The notes: a model not told the origin generated them from the sequence alone. A stretch of 64,000 nucleotides of DNA from Jingweiarchaeum tengchongense (GCA_038874075.1 JAVZDD010000002.1:57002-121001), one strand, 5' to 3'; shown: positions 1 through 7,102, counted from the first letter of the stretch. Translations and numbers: made by a program.

Positions 1-149
1 CTTTCCAATTTCTCTCCTTTGCATGAAAGTCTATTACAAATGTGTTCAGTCAAAACTACTCCAAATTTTTTGAGATGTTCAATTATTTTGGCGTATGTCT
101 TTCTTCCTCTTCTTCCACCCCTAATCGAACCAGCAAAATATATTTTCAT
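1..149 (-). CDS. partial nucleoside 2-deoxyribosyltransferase / DNPH1-like hydrolase
   Basis: This open frame starts at ATG 149 and runs off the left edge, so only about 49 N-terminal residues are visible. The start MKIYFAGSIRGGR, followed about 20 residues later by GVVLTEHI, matches the nucleoside 2-deoxyribosyltransferase / 2'-deoxynucleoside 5'-phosphate N-hydrolase (DNPH1/RCL) family, which cleaves the N-glycosidic bond of deoxynucleotides. The N-terminal Gly-Ser-Ile-Arg-Gly-Gly loop is the phosphate/sugar-binding region in that family. The ATG lies only 3 bases beyond the 3' end of tRNA-Leu on the same strand, so the two are probably one transcript and tRNA 3' processing would leave an almost leaderless mRNA. 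The C-terminal catalytic residues are outside the window. Confidence 0.7.
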   Translation of the reverse strand, partial: MKIYFAGSIRGGRRGRKTYAKIIEHLKKFGVVLTEHICNRLSCKGEKLE

Positions 150-152
150 AAA

Positions 153-236
153 TGCAGGGGCTGGGATTCGAACCCAGGAAGGCACTAAGCCACTAGGTCC
201 TAAGCCTAGCTCTTTAGACCGCTCAGACACCCCTGC
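153..236 (-). tRNA. tRNA-Leu (anticodon TAG)
   Basis: On the minus strand the sequence folds as a type II tRNA with a GCAGGGG/CCCCTGC acceptor, discriminator A, anticodon arm CTAGG-CTTAGGA-CCTAG (loop anticodon TAG, reading CUA), a long variable arm, and T arm CTGGG-TTCGAAT-CCCAG. The long variable arm and TAG anticodon specify leucine. No intron is needed for a standard cloverleaf. It sits immediately upstream of the partial DNPH1-like gene and is divergent from the TFB gene. Confidence 0.95.
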
Positions 237-260
237 AATTTAACAAATAATTGTTTTGTT

Positions 261-272
261 TAATAAATTTTC
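261..272 (+). promoter_or_regulatory. TATA box for the TFB-like gene
   Basis: TAATAAATTTTC lies about 30-38 bases before ATG 300. That spacing would give a leaderless or near-leaderless transcript, as seen for many genes here. It lies in the short divergent gap between tRNA-Leu and TFB. Confidence 0.4.
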
Positions 273-299
273 CCCAAATCTGCTGCCTAATATATAAGT

Positions 300-1142
300 A
301 TGGGGTTAAGTGGAAGATGTAAGTGTGGAAGCTCAAACTTTCAATACGACTTAAAAAGAGCAGAAAAATTTTGCACCAATTGTGGTTTAATAATAGAAGA
401 TAATTTATTTTCAGAATTTGAGATAAAGAATAATGGGAGTATGAAAAGTAGAGAGATCAAGCCAAGATTTCCGAATGTTTTGAGAACACCGAGAGAAAGA
501 GTAATGAAAAACGCAAGAGATGAGCTCTGGTATCTTTGTGATGTTCTCCAAATAAAAAGTCAACAAATTAAAAATGAAATTTTGAAGCTTTATATGAAGC
601 TCTATGAAATTGATTTTACTGAACGAGTGAGCAGGGAATGTATAATTGGTGCATTGATTTATCTTATTTGTTGCAGGGAGAAGCACAATTATCTCACACT
701 ATTTGACATCAGCAAGTTTACAAATCGCTCGCCAGAAGAAATCTGGGAAATGGTCAATATGATATGTGATGAGCTTGAAATTAAATTTATTCCTCCTGAT
801 CCCGAGAATGGAATAATAAAATTTGGGATAGAACTTTTTATGGAACCGTATGAAATTACATTAGCAATGCAAATTATGGAAGAAGCTAGATTAAATGGAA
901 TAATAGAAGAGTATGCAGATGTGCTTGATGTGATAACAAGCCTTTATTTATCATCTCTCATATGCGCTAAGATAAAGAATAAGAACGTCATAAAAATTGA
1001 TGACATCCTGAAACAATTCTGTTGGATTGATAAAAATGACCTTATAAAAAATATTACAGTCTGGAAAAGGTATATTAGTCCAGAAAAAATTATGAAGTGG
1101 AAATTAATCAAAGAAATAAAAAATTATAGATTTAAAAACTGA
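300..1142 (+). CDS. tfb: divergent transcription initiation factor B (TFB/TFIIB-like)
   Basis: TFB bridges TATA-bound TBP and RNA polymerase at archaeal promoters. The N-terminus is a zinc ribbon with cysteine pairs C-x-C near residue 8 and CTNCG near residue 26, followed by a linker and a mostly helical C-terminal region of two cyclin-like repeats (roughly 70-160 and 175-275). At 280 aa it is slightly shorter than typical TFBs (about 300). The first zinc pair is C-x-C instead of C-x2-C, and the linker lacks a clear B-reader signature, so this may be a second, specialised TFB. It starts at ATG 300, just after a TATA box. Its 3' end overlaps the convergent DUF72 gene by 19 bases. Confidence 0.72.
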   Translation: MGLSGRCKCGSSNFQYDLKRAEKFCTNCGLIIEDNLFSEFEIKNNGSMKSREIKPRFPNVLRTPRERVMKNARDELWYLCDVLQIKSQQIKNEILKLYMKLYEIDFTERVSRECIIGALIYLICCREKHNYLTLFDISKFTNRSPEEIWEMVNMICDELEIKFIPPDPENGIIKFGIELFMEPYEITLAMQIMEEARLNGIIEEYADVLDVITSLYLSSLICAKIKNKNVIKIDDILKQFCWIDKNDLIKNITVWKRYISPEKIMKWKLIKEIKNYRFKN

Positions 1143-1867
1143 AATTGCTTTGCATTTTTCCACATATAAATATTGTTAAACAAACAATAAACTTCCTTCA
1201 CACTCCTTTTTATTTCATTTATTTTTTTTAATAGGGATTCCAAATCTTTTCTTGTGTACTTGTAGCTGTACATTCGCTTTCCAGGTGGGGAACCATGTAA
1301 GCGAAAGTAAGCGATCTTCTTCTTACTGAAAAAGGTTGGTTGTCTAGCAAAGGGGTCGCATACGTCTATCAAATCAAATACCTTGCATACCTCCTCGATG
1401 CCTTTATCGCTCCAACCTCTCAATTCAATCGCAATTGAGATTTCATCTCTCTTAATTGAAGAGAAAAATTTTTTCATATTTTTTTTATTCTCCTCATTTT
1501 CTTTGAAAGAAGACGGTAATTGTATCAAACAAATTTTCGATTTCAATGTCTTACAAACTTGTAATGTTTCATTCCAGAAACTCAGAACTTCACTTGTTGG
1601 CCTCAAAAATCCAACTTTGTCTGACAATCGTTTTATTTCATTTTCATTAAGACCACTTCTTTTCCAAGTAGGACTATTTGTTGGATGCGAGATTCCTTGA
1701 AAGCATTTAATTGTAAATTCAAAATCAGTCGGAACAATATTTCTCCATTTCTCAACTGTTTTTATCAGTGGTAACTTGTAGAATGTTGATTGTACCTCAA
1801 CAAGTTTAAATTGTTTTGCATATTTCTCAATTGCTTTTGGAAATCCACAACAACCAATTTTTATCAT
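1124..1867 (-). CDS. DUF72 (YecE-like) family protein
   Basis: The 247-aa protein begins MIKIGCCGFP and contains EVQSTFYKLP, FEFTIKCFQGISH, a long central helix region, and YFRLHGSP followed by a tyrosine-rich segment. This is the order of conserved blocks in DUF72, a TIM-barrel-like family of unknown activity found in bacteria and archaea. The length matches the family (about 240-260 aa). No signal peptide or membrane segment is visible, so it is probably cytosolic. It is convergent with TFB and overlaps its last codons. Function is not established for the family. Confidence 0.85.
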   Translation of the reverse strand: MIKIGCCGFPKAIEKYAKQFKLVEVQSTFYKLPLIKTVEKWRNIVPTDFEFTIKCFQGISHPTNSPTWKRSGLNENEIKRLSDKVGFLRPTSEVLSFWNETLQVCKTLKSKICLIQLPSSFKENEENKKNMKKFFSSIKRDEISIAIELRGWSDKGIEEVCKVFDLIDVCDPFARQPTFFSKKKIAYFRLHGSPPGKRMYSYKYTRKDLESLLKKINEIKRSVKEVYCLFNNIYMWKNAKQFQFLNL

Positions 1868-1913
1868 AAGTTACACACAGAAAATTAAATTTTTATAATT
1901 TATTATTAAACTT

Positions 1914-2729
1914 TCATTCATCAATATTCCTCTCGATCCAGAGTAACCTAGCAACTGCCATTGTAGCATAGCCAAATATCGCAATTAAGAATGCATCTTC
2001 GAATCTGCCAATACCATAAAGGAGATACCTGCCGACTAAGAAAAGGTATGAAAGAAAAACTAATGCTGGTAACGGAATTATGTTTATCCGTTTCCAAACA
2101 CAAGGTTTTTGTTCATTCATTAGCATATGCAAATCTCTCCTACTCTTCAGTTCTCCAAGTTCACTTGCAATTTTATAATCTTTACAAAGTTGAAATATTA
2201 CACCAGGAATTCCCTCTGATTTCGTTGCAATCAAATTTATTACTTGAGCTCTTGTTTCGTTGCCTAGTAATCGCATCGCCATTTGTTTACTTTCATGCCA
2301 TTTCAATGGTACCAATTCTATTTTCTCCCTAAAATTTAATCTCACATCTTTCTCAGAAGTTGCGATGAGAATTACGATTGATAAAATTTTATTTAAGATT
2401 TTTCTTGTTTCAGTTGTAATTTCATCAAAATCATCGATCAGAAAGATTAATTTTTCCCTCCTCTTCCTCAATTCACTTAATATTTTTTCCATTTGCTCTC
2501 TCCTACTTCTCTTGTGCTCAATTCTCAAAAAATTTGAAATGTCACTCAGTAGCTCCCTCGGAGTAATTGGTGTTTGGATAAGTAATGTTCGATGAAAATA
2601 TTTTTTTCTTATTTCTTTTAGTAATCTCGTCTTTCCGATACCTTTAATCCCGTAGATTAAGCAATGGTGCTCGTGTCTAATGTATCTCTCAATTTTCTCC
2701 ATCTCAAAATTTCTTCCAATCAGTTCCAT
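1914..2729 (-). CDS. STAND/AAA-type ATPase with C-terminal membrane segments
   Basis: The 271-aa protein starts ELIGRNFEMEKIERYI, a typical N-terminal motif of archaeal STAND-like ATPases (IGRxxE). Walker A is GIKGIGKTR at residues 27-35 and Walker B is LIFLIDDFDE at about 95-104; an ATSEKD sensor follows. The usual helical extension is present, but the last 60 residues form two hydrophobic helices (about 215-262), which suggests membrane anchoring. It lies 6 bases downstream of the DUF457 membrane protein gene, so the two form an operon. Such ATPases act as signalling or defence switches or as chaperones; the sequence does not say which. Confidence 0.75.
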   Translation of the reverse strand: MELIGRNFEMEKIERYIRHEHHCLIYGIKGIGKTRLLKEIRKKYFHRTLLIQTPITPRELLSDISNFLRIEHKRSRREQMEKILSELRKRREKLIFLIDDFDEITTETRKILNKILSIVILIATSEKDVRLNFREKIELVPLKWHESKQMAMRLLGNETRAQVINLIATKSEGIPGVIFQLCKDYKIASELGELKSRRDLHMLMNEQKPCVWKRINIIPLPALVFLSYLFLVGRYLLYGIGRFEDAFLIAIFGYATMAVARLLWIERNIDE

Positions 2730-2735
2730 TTTCCA

Positions 2736-3176
2736 TCAAATCAAAAAATAAATCATCCAAGATGAAATTGCAATCAAATAATCAAGGGAACTCCCAGTTA
2801 TCACAGGACCGTCAAATATCACGAATCTGTAATTTAATGGCCAAAGTAACTTTGTTCCAGTATATGTGAGCATATCCAGGAAGACATGTGAAAACAGCGC
2901 TATGATAACATAAATCACATAGTCAGGAAAGAGAATGAAGAATAGCAACGAACTTATTCCGAGGAACAGAAAGGAATGGGTAATGCTCCTATGCCCAAAA
3001 TGTTCCTCTAACTCGTAACTTATTGGTCTAAAAATGAATCCAATTTCGGAATTATTTATATCGATGTCTGGAAAAATACTAAAGAAAATCAATATAATTG
3101 TACTCGCCAAAGAAGGACTAAGTTTGAGAAATTTTGTTAAAAGCATTGCGATTCCAATGTGTGTAATGCTTATCAT
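2736..3176 (-). CDS. DUF457 (YdjM-like) membrane-bound metal-dependent hydrolase
   Basis: The 146-aa protein begins MISITHIGIAMLL with an early His, then has FPDIDI, GHRSITHS and FSHVFLDMLT; these His/Asp positions define the DUF457/YdjM family of predicted membrane-bound metal-dependent hydrolases. Four or so hydrophobic segments span most of its length. The family's reaction is unknown. It is the first gene of a two-gene operon with the STAND-like ATPase, suggesting a joint membrane function. It starts at ATG 3176 after an AT-rich promoter region shared divergently with the gene at 3272. Confidence 0.8.
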   Translation of the reverse strand: MISITHIGIAMLLTKFLKLSPSLASTIILIFFSIFPDIDINNSEIGFIFRPISYELEEHFGHRSITHSFLFLGISSLLFFILFPDYVIYVIIALFSHVFLDMLTYTGTKLLWPLNYRFVIFDGPVITGSSLDYLIAISSWMIYFLI

Positions 3177-3271
3177 ACTATTACTTAGGCCGCAGATTTA
3201 TGAGTAAAAATTTTAAAATTTTTGAAATATAGATAATATCAAATCGCGTTAGGATTCAGTGGTGATCTCAA

Positions 3272-3706
3272 ATGTTGTCTCCAAAAAAAACAAAAAAAGA
3301 TGTTTACAAGATAGTAATTGAAAGGGAAATGATGTGGGCACCCGGTCATTTTGCACCAATGAAAGTCACACATTTCTACATTCCAAGCGATAAAATCGTG
3401 ATTACAAAGTTGGAAAATTATTTTATTGAAAGAGACAAACAAATATTGGCAGAGTTGGATAGAGAACTTAATAAACCAAGCAATTCAACAAAAATTGAAA
3501 AAATAGAGATTGAGCAAAGCAGTTTAGAAAATATAATAAATGAGTTTTCTATGTTGCAAGCAGCTGAAAGGGAATTAGAAGAAAAAAGGAAAAGGTTTAA
3601 CAACTTCTGCGGTGTTGTATTCGGCGAATTAGAAACAAAGTACAGATTGACTGAAGAAGGAAAGAATGTATTTACCTGTATCCTTCGCAATGAATCTTTG
3701 CCATAA
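3272..3706 (+). CDS. hypothetical protein with coiled-coil middle
   Basis: I do not recognise this 144-aa protein. The N-terminal 55 residues look like a small beta domain (alternating KIVIERE and KVTHFYIP strands). Residues 60-115 are charged and helical, probably coiled coil, and contain an EREL/EEKRKR repeat. The C-terminus carries RLTEEGKN. There is no signal peptide or membrane segment. A GGTGA ribosome-binding sequence at 3261-3266 supports ATG 3272. The gene stands between the divergent DUF457 operon and the downstream membrane protein, which has its own TATA box. Confidence 0.6.
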   Translation: MLSPKKTKKDVYKIVIEREMMWAPGHFAPMKVTHFYIPSDKIVITKLENYFIERDKQILAELDRELNKPSNSTKIEKIEIEQSSLENIINEFSMLQAAERELEEKRKRFNNFCGVVFGELETKYRLTEEGKNVFTCILRNESLP

Positions 3707-3759
3707 CATCCCTGAAGCACTGGAAAAAATTTAAAGTAAGCCAATAACATAAATTAATT

Positions 3760-4494
3760 ATGCTGAAGAAAAAAATGAAGATTTTGAGAGAGTATTTAAG
3801 ACCTGACTCAAAAAAAATAATTTTAGCATCAATTTTGACGGTATTAATACCTTGTTTATATAACTACATAATAAACTTTTCTCAATTGCAAAATTTTCCA
3901 TATTTTCCAATAAGACCAATAAACGCGATCATCATATGGTTGTTTTTTTATTTTATTGCACATAAAGAAAAATTAAGGTGGAGTAAAATAGTGCAGATCT
4001 TCATTTTTACCATAATCGCTATTTTTTGGATGGCCATCTTCAAAAATGCAAACTCTTTTCATATGGAAAACTTTGTACTGTTTTTCCTACTGGCTGCACC
4101 TTTTGTTTTTTCAACAATTATTACTTACCTCGTTCTAAAGGAGCGTAAAAAGATTGGATTCCAAAGAATTGGTATAGCCGCTGGCGGAGTATTAAGTCTA
4201 TTCTTTTCAAGTCTACTTTGGATTGTTAGTATTCTGTTCTATAATTTTTTTATTGACAAAGCATGGCTCATCATTTCATTACCATTGGTGTTCTTCCTAA
4301 TTGCATTATTCTTTGGTTCTGTTTATGGTTGGCTTTACAAAAAATATTTATACAAAAGGAGAGAAATAAAGAGTATATCACGCGCCATGCTTAACATCCT
4401 TCTCTGGCTTGTGCTTTTGCTAATTCCTTGGATTTTTGATTACTTAATAAAAGTTTATCATTTAGAAAAGAAATTATCTAGGGAAGTTGGATGA
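3760..4494 (+). CDS. polytopic membrane protein of unknown function
   Basis: The 244-aa protein has a short basic N-terminus followed by about seven hydrophobic helices (near 18-35, 48-66, 76-95, 102-125, 137-160, 170-192 and 210-230) with lysine-rich cytoplasmic loops. I see no transporter or enzyme motif. A TATA-like AAATTTAAAG about 30 bases upstream makes ATG 3760 a leaderless start. The last codons overlap the start of the radical SAM gene by 4 bases (ATGA), so the two are translationally coupled and probably work together, possibly on a membrane lipid substrate (inference). Confidence 0.7.
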   Translation: MLKKKMKILREYLRPDSKKIILASILTVLIPCLYNYIINFSQLQNFPYFPIRPINAIIIWLFFYFIAHKEKLRWSKIVQIFIFTIIAIFWMAIFKNANSFHMENFVLFFLLAAPFVFSTIITYLVLKERKKIGFQRIGIAAGGVLSLFFSSLLWIVSILFYNFFIDKAWLIISLPLVFFLIALFFGSVYGWLYKKYLYKRREIKSISRAMLNILLWLVLLLIPWIFDYLIKVYHLEKKLSREVG

Positions 4495-5939
4495 AGGTAT
4501 TATTCCTTGCGAAGAACATTGAATATGAAGGTCCAATCGGGATTATGTATCTGTCAGCAATTTTAAAGCAACATGGACATGAAACAAAATTAATTGAAAC
4601 AGAAAGTGGTAATTTGTGTGAGCAAATCGAACACTTTTCCCCTGACCTAATTGCCTATAGCGTAACAACCGGTTTGCATAAGTATTATTTAAAATTGAAT
4701 AGGAAGATAAAAAGTAAATTCAAAATCACATCAGTATTTGGTGGTCCTCACCCAACATATTTTCCTGAAATGATAAAGGAGGAAGGGGTCGATGTGATTT
4801 GCATTGGAGAGGGTGAACTTGCATTCGCAGAACTTGCAGACAAGATGGAAAAAGGCGAAGATATCACAAGAATTAAGAACTTGTGGGTCAAAAAGAACAA
4901 TAAAATTTTCAAGAATAGTGTGAGACCCTTAATTGCCGATCTAGATGCGATTCCATTCGCAGATAGAGAACTTTTGTATGAATTCAATCCAAAATTTAAG
5001 AGTTATCCAATCACATTTTTTCTTGCAAGCAGAGGTTGCCCTTATGCTTGTCCTTATTGTTTCAATCCAACACTCGCAAAGCTATACAAAAACAAAGGTT
5101 GGAAGATCAGAAGGAGAAGTGTTGATAATTTAATTGAAGAAATTGAATTAGTTAGAAGGAAGCAGGCACTTCAGTTTATCCAATTTGTGGATAGTATTTT
5201 CATCACAGATGAAAAATGGCTTGAAGAATTCACTGAAAAATACTCGAAAAAAATTGGAATTCCTTTTTATTGTCATGTAAGAGCAAATTTAGTGAATTGG
5301 AAAGTCGTGAAATTATTAAAAAAAGCCAATTGTGCAAGTGTTGGAATGGGTATTGAGTGCGGAGATGATAAAATCAGGAACAAAGTACTCAGGAGAAATA
5401 TGAGTAAGAAACAGATAATAGATGCGTGTAAATTAATTAAAAAAGCTGGAATAAGGATATCATCACAAAACATGTTCGGTCTACCTGGTGGCTCCATCGA
5501 ATCTGACATTGAAACAATAAAATTAAACATTCAATGTGGGGTCGACTATCCGGTAATTATGCTTTGGCAACCATATCCAAGAACAGAGCTTGCAGAGTAT
5601 GCGATTCAGAATGGATATTTTGATGGTGATTATGAAAGGATAGATTTCAGCTACTACTCTAATTCTGTAATCAAATTCAAAAAGGGTGAAAAGGAAAAAA
5701 TTGAAAATTTACAAAAATTGGGTGCAATTGCAGTTGAGGCACCATTCCTATTACCAGTTATTTTGAAACTAATAAAATTACCAAAAAATACATTTTTTGA
5801 CTCTATCTTCAGGGCATGGTACAGTTATTGCTGTGAAACAAGAATTACCCCCCATCAACTTTCATTTGAAGAGATGATACAAAAAATAAGACCATTGTTT
5901 GGGTTGCATCACATAAAAGGAGGTAAATTGGATGTCTAA
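4491..5939 (+). CDS. B12-binding-domain radical SAM protein
   Basis: This 482-aa enzyme has an N-terminal Rossmann-like cobalamin-binding-type domain (residues 1-130: GIMYLSAILKQHGH, FGGPHPTYFPE, GEGE). A radical SAM core follows with C183-x3-C187-x2-C190 (SRGCPYACPYC) binding a 4Fe-4S cluster. The DxHxxG base-off motif is absent, as is common in this group. A C-terminal helical region follows (about 400-482). Members catalyse methylations or rearrangements on lipids, tetrapyrroles or antibiotics; the substrate here is unknown. It overlaps the upstream membrane protein (ATGA) and the downstream 48-aa membrane protein, forming a tight three-gene unit. Confidence 0.88.
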   Translation: MKVLFLAKNIEYEGPIGIMYLSAILKQHGHETKLIETESGNLCEQIEHFSPDLIAYSVTTGLHKYYLKLNRKIKSKFKITSVFGGPHPTYFPEMIKEEGVDVICIGEGELAFAELADKMEKGEDITRIKNLWVKKNNKIFKNSVRPLIADLDAIPFADRELLYEFNPKFKSYPITFFLASRGCPYACPYCFNPTLAKLYKNKGWKIRRRSVDNLIEEIELVRRKQALQFIQFVDSIFITDEKWLEEFTEKYSKKIGIPFYCHVRANLVNWKVVKLLKKANCASVGMGIECGDDKIRNKVLRRNMSKKQIIDACKLIKKAGIRISSQNMFGLPGGSIESDIETIKLNIQCGVDYPVIMLWQPYPRTELAEYAIQNGYFDGDYERIDFSYYSNSVIKFKKGEKEKIENLQKLGAIAVEAPFLLPVILKLIKLPKNTFFDSIFRAWYSYCCETRITPHQLSFEEMIQKIRPLFGLHHIKGGKLDV

Positions 5940-6078
5940 GGATGGATTTAAAATTTTGCAAGAGTTAAGGAAGAAAATCGTGCTCGTTCTAGTTATTTTA
6001 TTCGCGCTGTTAATCGCACTTTGGCTTTACTTGAGCAGATATGCCAATAAAGCGACGATGCACACACCATACGAGTAG
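5932..6078 (+). CDS. 48-aa single-pass membrane microprotein
   Basis: An ORF of 48 codons starts at ATG 5932, out of frame inside the last codons of the radical SAM gene, 7 bases after a strong AAGGAGGT ribosome-binding site (5917-5924). The peptide has a short basic N-terminal helix, one hydrophobic segment (about residues 17-33, rich in Leu/Val/Ile) and a short polar tail. The strong ribosome-binding site and overlapping start argue that it is real and coupled to the radical SAM enzyme. It could be a membrane anchor or subunit for that enzyme; I do not recognise a family. Confidence 0.7.
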   Translation: MSKDGFKILQELRKKIVLVLVILFALLIALWLYLSRYANKATMHTPYE

Positions 6079-6080
6079 TT

Positions 6081-6109
6081 AAGTATATAAATACTACTTT
6101 TTTGTAGTA
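6081..6109 (+). promoter_or_regulatory. TATA box plus inverted repeat (possible operator)
   Basis: AGTATATAAATA (6082-6093) is a strong TATA box about 26 bases before ATG 6114. Directly downstream, TACTAC (6092-6097) and GTAGTA (6104-6109) form an inverted repeat around a six-T spacer, placed where a repressor would block initiation. The transcription start would fall inside the repeat. Confidence 0.45.
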
Positions 6110-6113
6110 GTAG

Positions 6114-6434
6114 ATGAAAATGTCAGAAAATGAGAACCCATACATTGAAACAATAAAAAACATGCTTCCTTATTTAGAAGTACTCAAAATCGAAGAGGAT
6201 GAAGACTCAAAGAGGGTAGTGTATAGCGAAAAATTGGAAAATCGTGGTGTCGCATTAGAATTGAAAAAGGAAGATGACACTGTTAATACTGTGTTATTTT
6301 ACATCGCCAGTGTTGACAAAAAAGGAAATTTTTTCTCCATACCAAAACCAGTAATATCAAAAACATTGCCTGGAAAATTGTTAGACATGGATCCAAATTC
6401 ACTACTAAGATTATTATTAGAAGAATGGTTTTAA
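6114..6434 (+). CDS. hypothetical acidic protein
   Basis: I do not recognise this 106-aa protein. It is acidic and soluble, with a pattern of beta strands (VVYSEKL, GVALELKK, NTVLFYIASVDKKG) and a C-terminal leucine-rich helix ending in EEWF. It starts at ATG 6114 (or ATG 6120) right after a strong TATA box, so the mRNA is probably leaderless. It is monocistronic: the RNA polymerase operon promoter follows. Confidence 0.6.
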   Translation: MKMSENENPYIETIKNMLPYLEVLKIEEDEDSKRVVYSEKLENRGVALELKKEDDTVNTVLFYIASVDKKGNFFSIPKPVISKTLPGKLLDMDPNSLLRLLLEEWF

Positions 6435-6488
6435 CTTTTTCTTAAATAAAAAAATGAACCACAAAACAAAAGATTTAAATAAAATAAA

Positions 6489-6508
6489 AACCGAAAAATA
6501 TAAATATA
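6489..6508 (+). promoter_or_regulatory. BRE/TATA promoter of the RNA polymerase operon
   Basis: AACCGAAAAATATAAATATA combines a purine-rich BRE (CCGAAAA) and a TATA element. Initiation about 26 bases on would fall at about 6528, just before ATG 6531 of a 27-codon ORF and upstream of tRNA-Lys and rpoH. A very similar CCGAAAATA element precedes EF-2 (16979) and the gene at 35025. Confidence 0.6.
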
Positions 6509-6530
6509 AGCAAAGCTAAAAGAGGTAGTG

Positions 6531-6614
6531 ATGTTGTGCTTAAAGTTGCTATTTAGAGGTAAGAATGCTCCGATTTCTGATGAGGAATTTAAAATTAAAA
6601 TTTTGAAAAACTAG
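6531..6614 (+). CDS. 27-codon leader ORF upstream of tRNA-Lys
   Basis: ATG 6531 opens a 27-aa frame ending in TAG at 6612-6614, placed about 26-34 bases after the BRE/TATA element and 5 bases after an AGAGGT ribosome-binding sequence. The peptide (starts MLCLKLLFRGK) is basic and has no recognisable family. It could be a leader peptide of the RNA polymerase operon or chance coding. An internal AT-rich stretch near 6588-6605 may also act as the TATA box of tRNA-Lys, which would overlap it. Confidence 0.35.
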   Translation: MLCLKLLFRGKNAPISDEEFKIKILKN

Positions 6615-6626
6615 TTGAGAAAATGT

Positions 6627-6836
6627 GGGCCCGTAGCTCAGTCTGGAAGAGCATCTGTTGGAGGCAGAGAAAAATGTTTAATACATGTATTATTCCAATT
6701 ACACTTAAGATAAATTTCTTCTCTTCTCCATTCTTCAATCATTCTCTCATTCCTTCTCCAATTTCATTCTCAATTTCTCTGCCTTCAGATGTTGCTTTTA
6801 ACCAGGTGGTCGCGGGTTCAAATCCCGTCGGGCCCA
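6627..6836 (+). tRNA. tRNA-Lys (anticodon TTT) with a 136-nt intron
   Basis: Exon 1 (6627-6657) carries the GGGCCCG acceptor strand, the D arm and TCTG of the anticodon stem. Exon 2 (6794-6836) carries G, loop CTTTTAA (anticodon TTT), stem CCAGG, T arm GCGGG-TTCAAAT-CCCGT, acceptor CGGGCCC and discriminator A. Joined, they give a standard 74-nt tRNA-Lys with stem TCTGG/CCAGG. The intron lies between positions 30 and 31, inside the anticodon stem, not at the usual 37/38. The gene is 12 bases upstream of rpoH and probably co-transcribed with the polymerase operon. Confidence 0.92.
6658..6793 (+). other. archaeal tRNA-Lys intron with BHB splice motif
   Basis: The exon-intron junctions form a textbook bulge-helix-bulge: outer helix AAGAG/CTTTT, 4-bp central helix CATC/GATG, 3-nt bulges TGT and TTG, and an inner helix of about 13 pairs (GGAGGCAGAGAAA with TTTCTCTGCCTTC). 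Cutting both bulges between their second and third bases gives exactly the tRNA expected. At 136 nt the intron is long for an archaeal tRNA. Its 3' half is a pyrimidine-rich tract (about 6718-6780). No endonuclease ORF is present. Confidence 0.85.
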
Positions 6837-6848
6837 CTAGGTGAGAAA

Positions 6849-7094
6849 ATGGAAAAAAAGAAATTAGATTTATTTGCGCACATATGGGTGCCTAAGCACC
6901 GGATAATGAGTGAAGAAGAAAAAGAAGAATTACTTAAAAAGTACAACATCACATTACAACAGCTCCCAAGAATTCTTGTGAATGATCCGATCTGTAAGGA
7001 GTTAAAGGCAAAGGTTGGAGATGTAATAGAAATCGAAAGAGATTCACCAACTGCTGGAAAAGCAATGTACTATCGTGTTGTTGTGCTTGAATAG
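6849..7094 (+). CDS. rpoH: DNA-directed RNA polymerase subunit H
   Basis: This 81-aa protein matches archaeal RpoH (the C-terminal domain of eukaryotic Rpb5): HIWVPKHRIMSEEEKEELL, then LPRILVNDP and the conserved C-terminal GDVIEIERDSPTAGK-YYRVV. It is a stabilising subunit on the lower jaw of RNA polymerase. ATG 6849 follows AGGTGA at 6839-6844; upstream in-frame codons lie within tRNA-Lys and are not used. It is the first protein-coding polymerase gene of the operon and ends 8 bases before rpoB''. Confidence 0.96.
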   Translation: MEKKKLDLFAHIWVPKHRIMSEEEKEELLKKYNITLQQLPRILVNDPICKELKAKVGDVIEIERDSPTAGKAMYYRVVVLE

Positions 7095-7102
7095 GTGAAA
7101 TG

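Noticed and set aside
1..149. Possible frameshift in the DNPH1-like gene at the left edge
   Set aside because: A first reading suggested a broken frame near 95-115, but recounting the bases gave one continuous frame from ATG 149 to the edge. It is only partial, not broken.
6658..6793. Homing endonuclease inside the tRNA-Lys intron
   Set aside because: The intron is too short and lacks LAGLIDADG or other nuclease motifs. The apparent long frame through it reads across tRNA exons and is an artefact.
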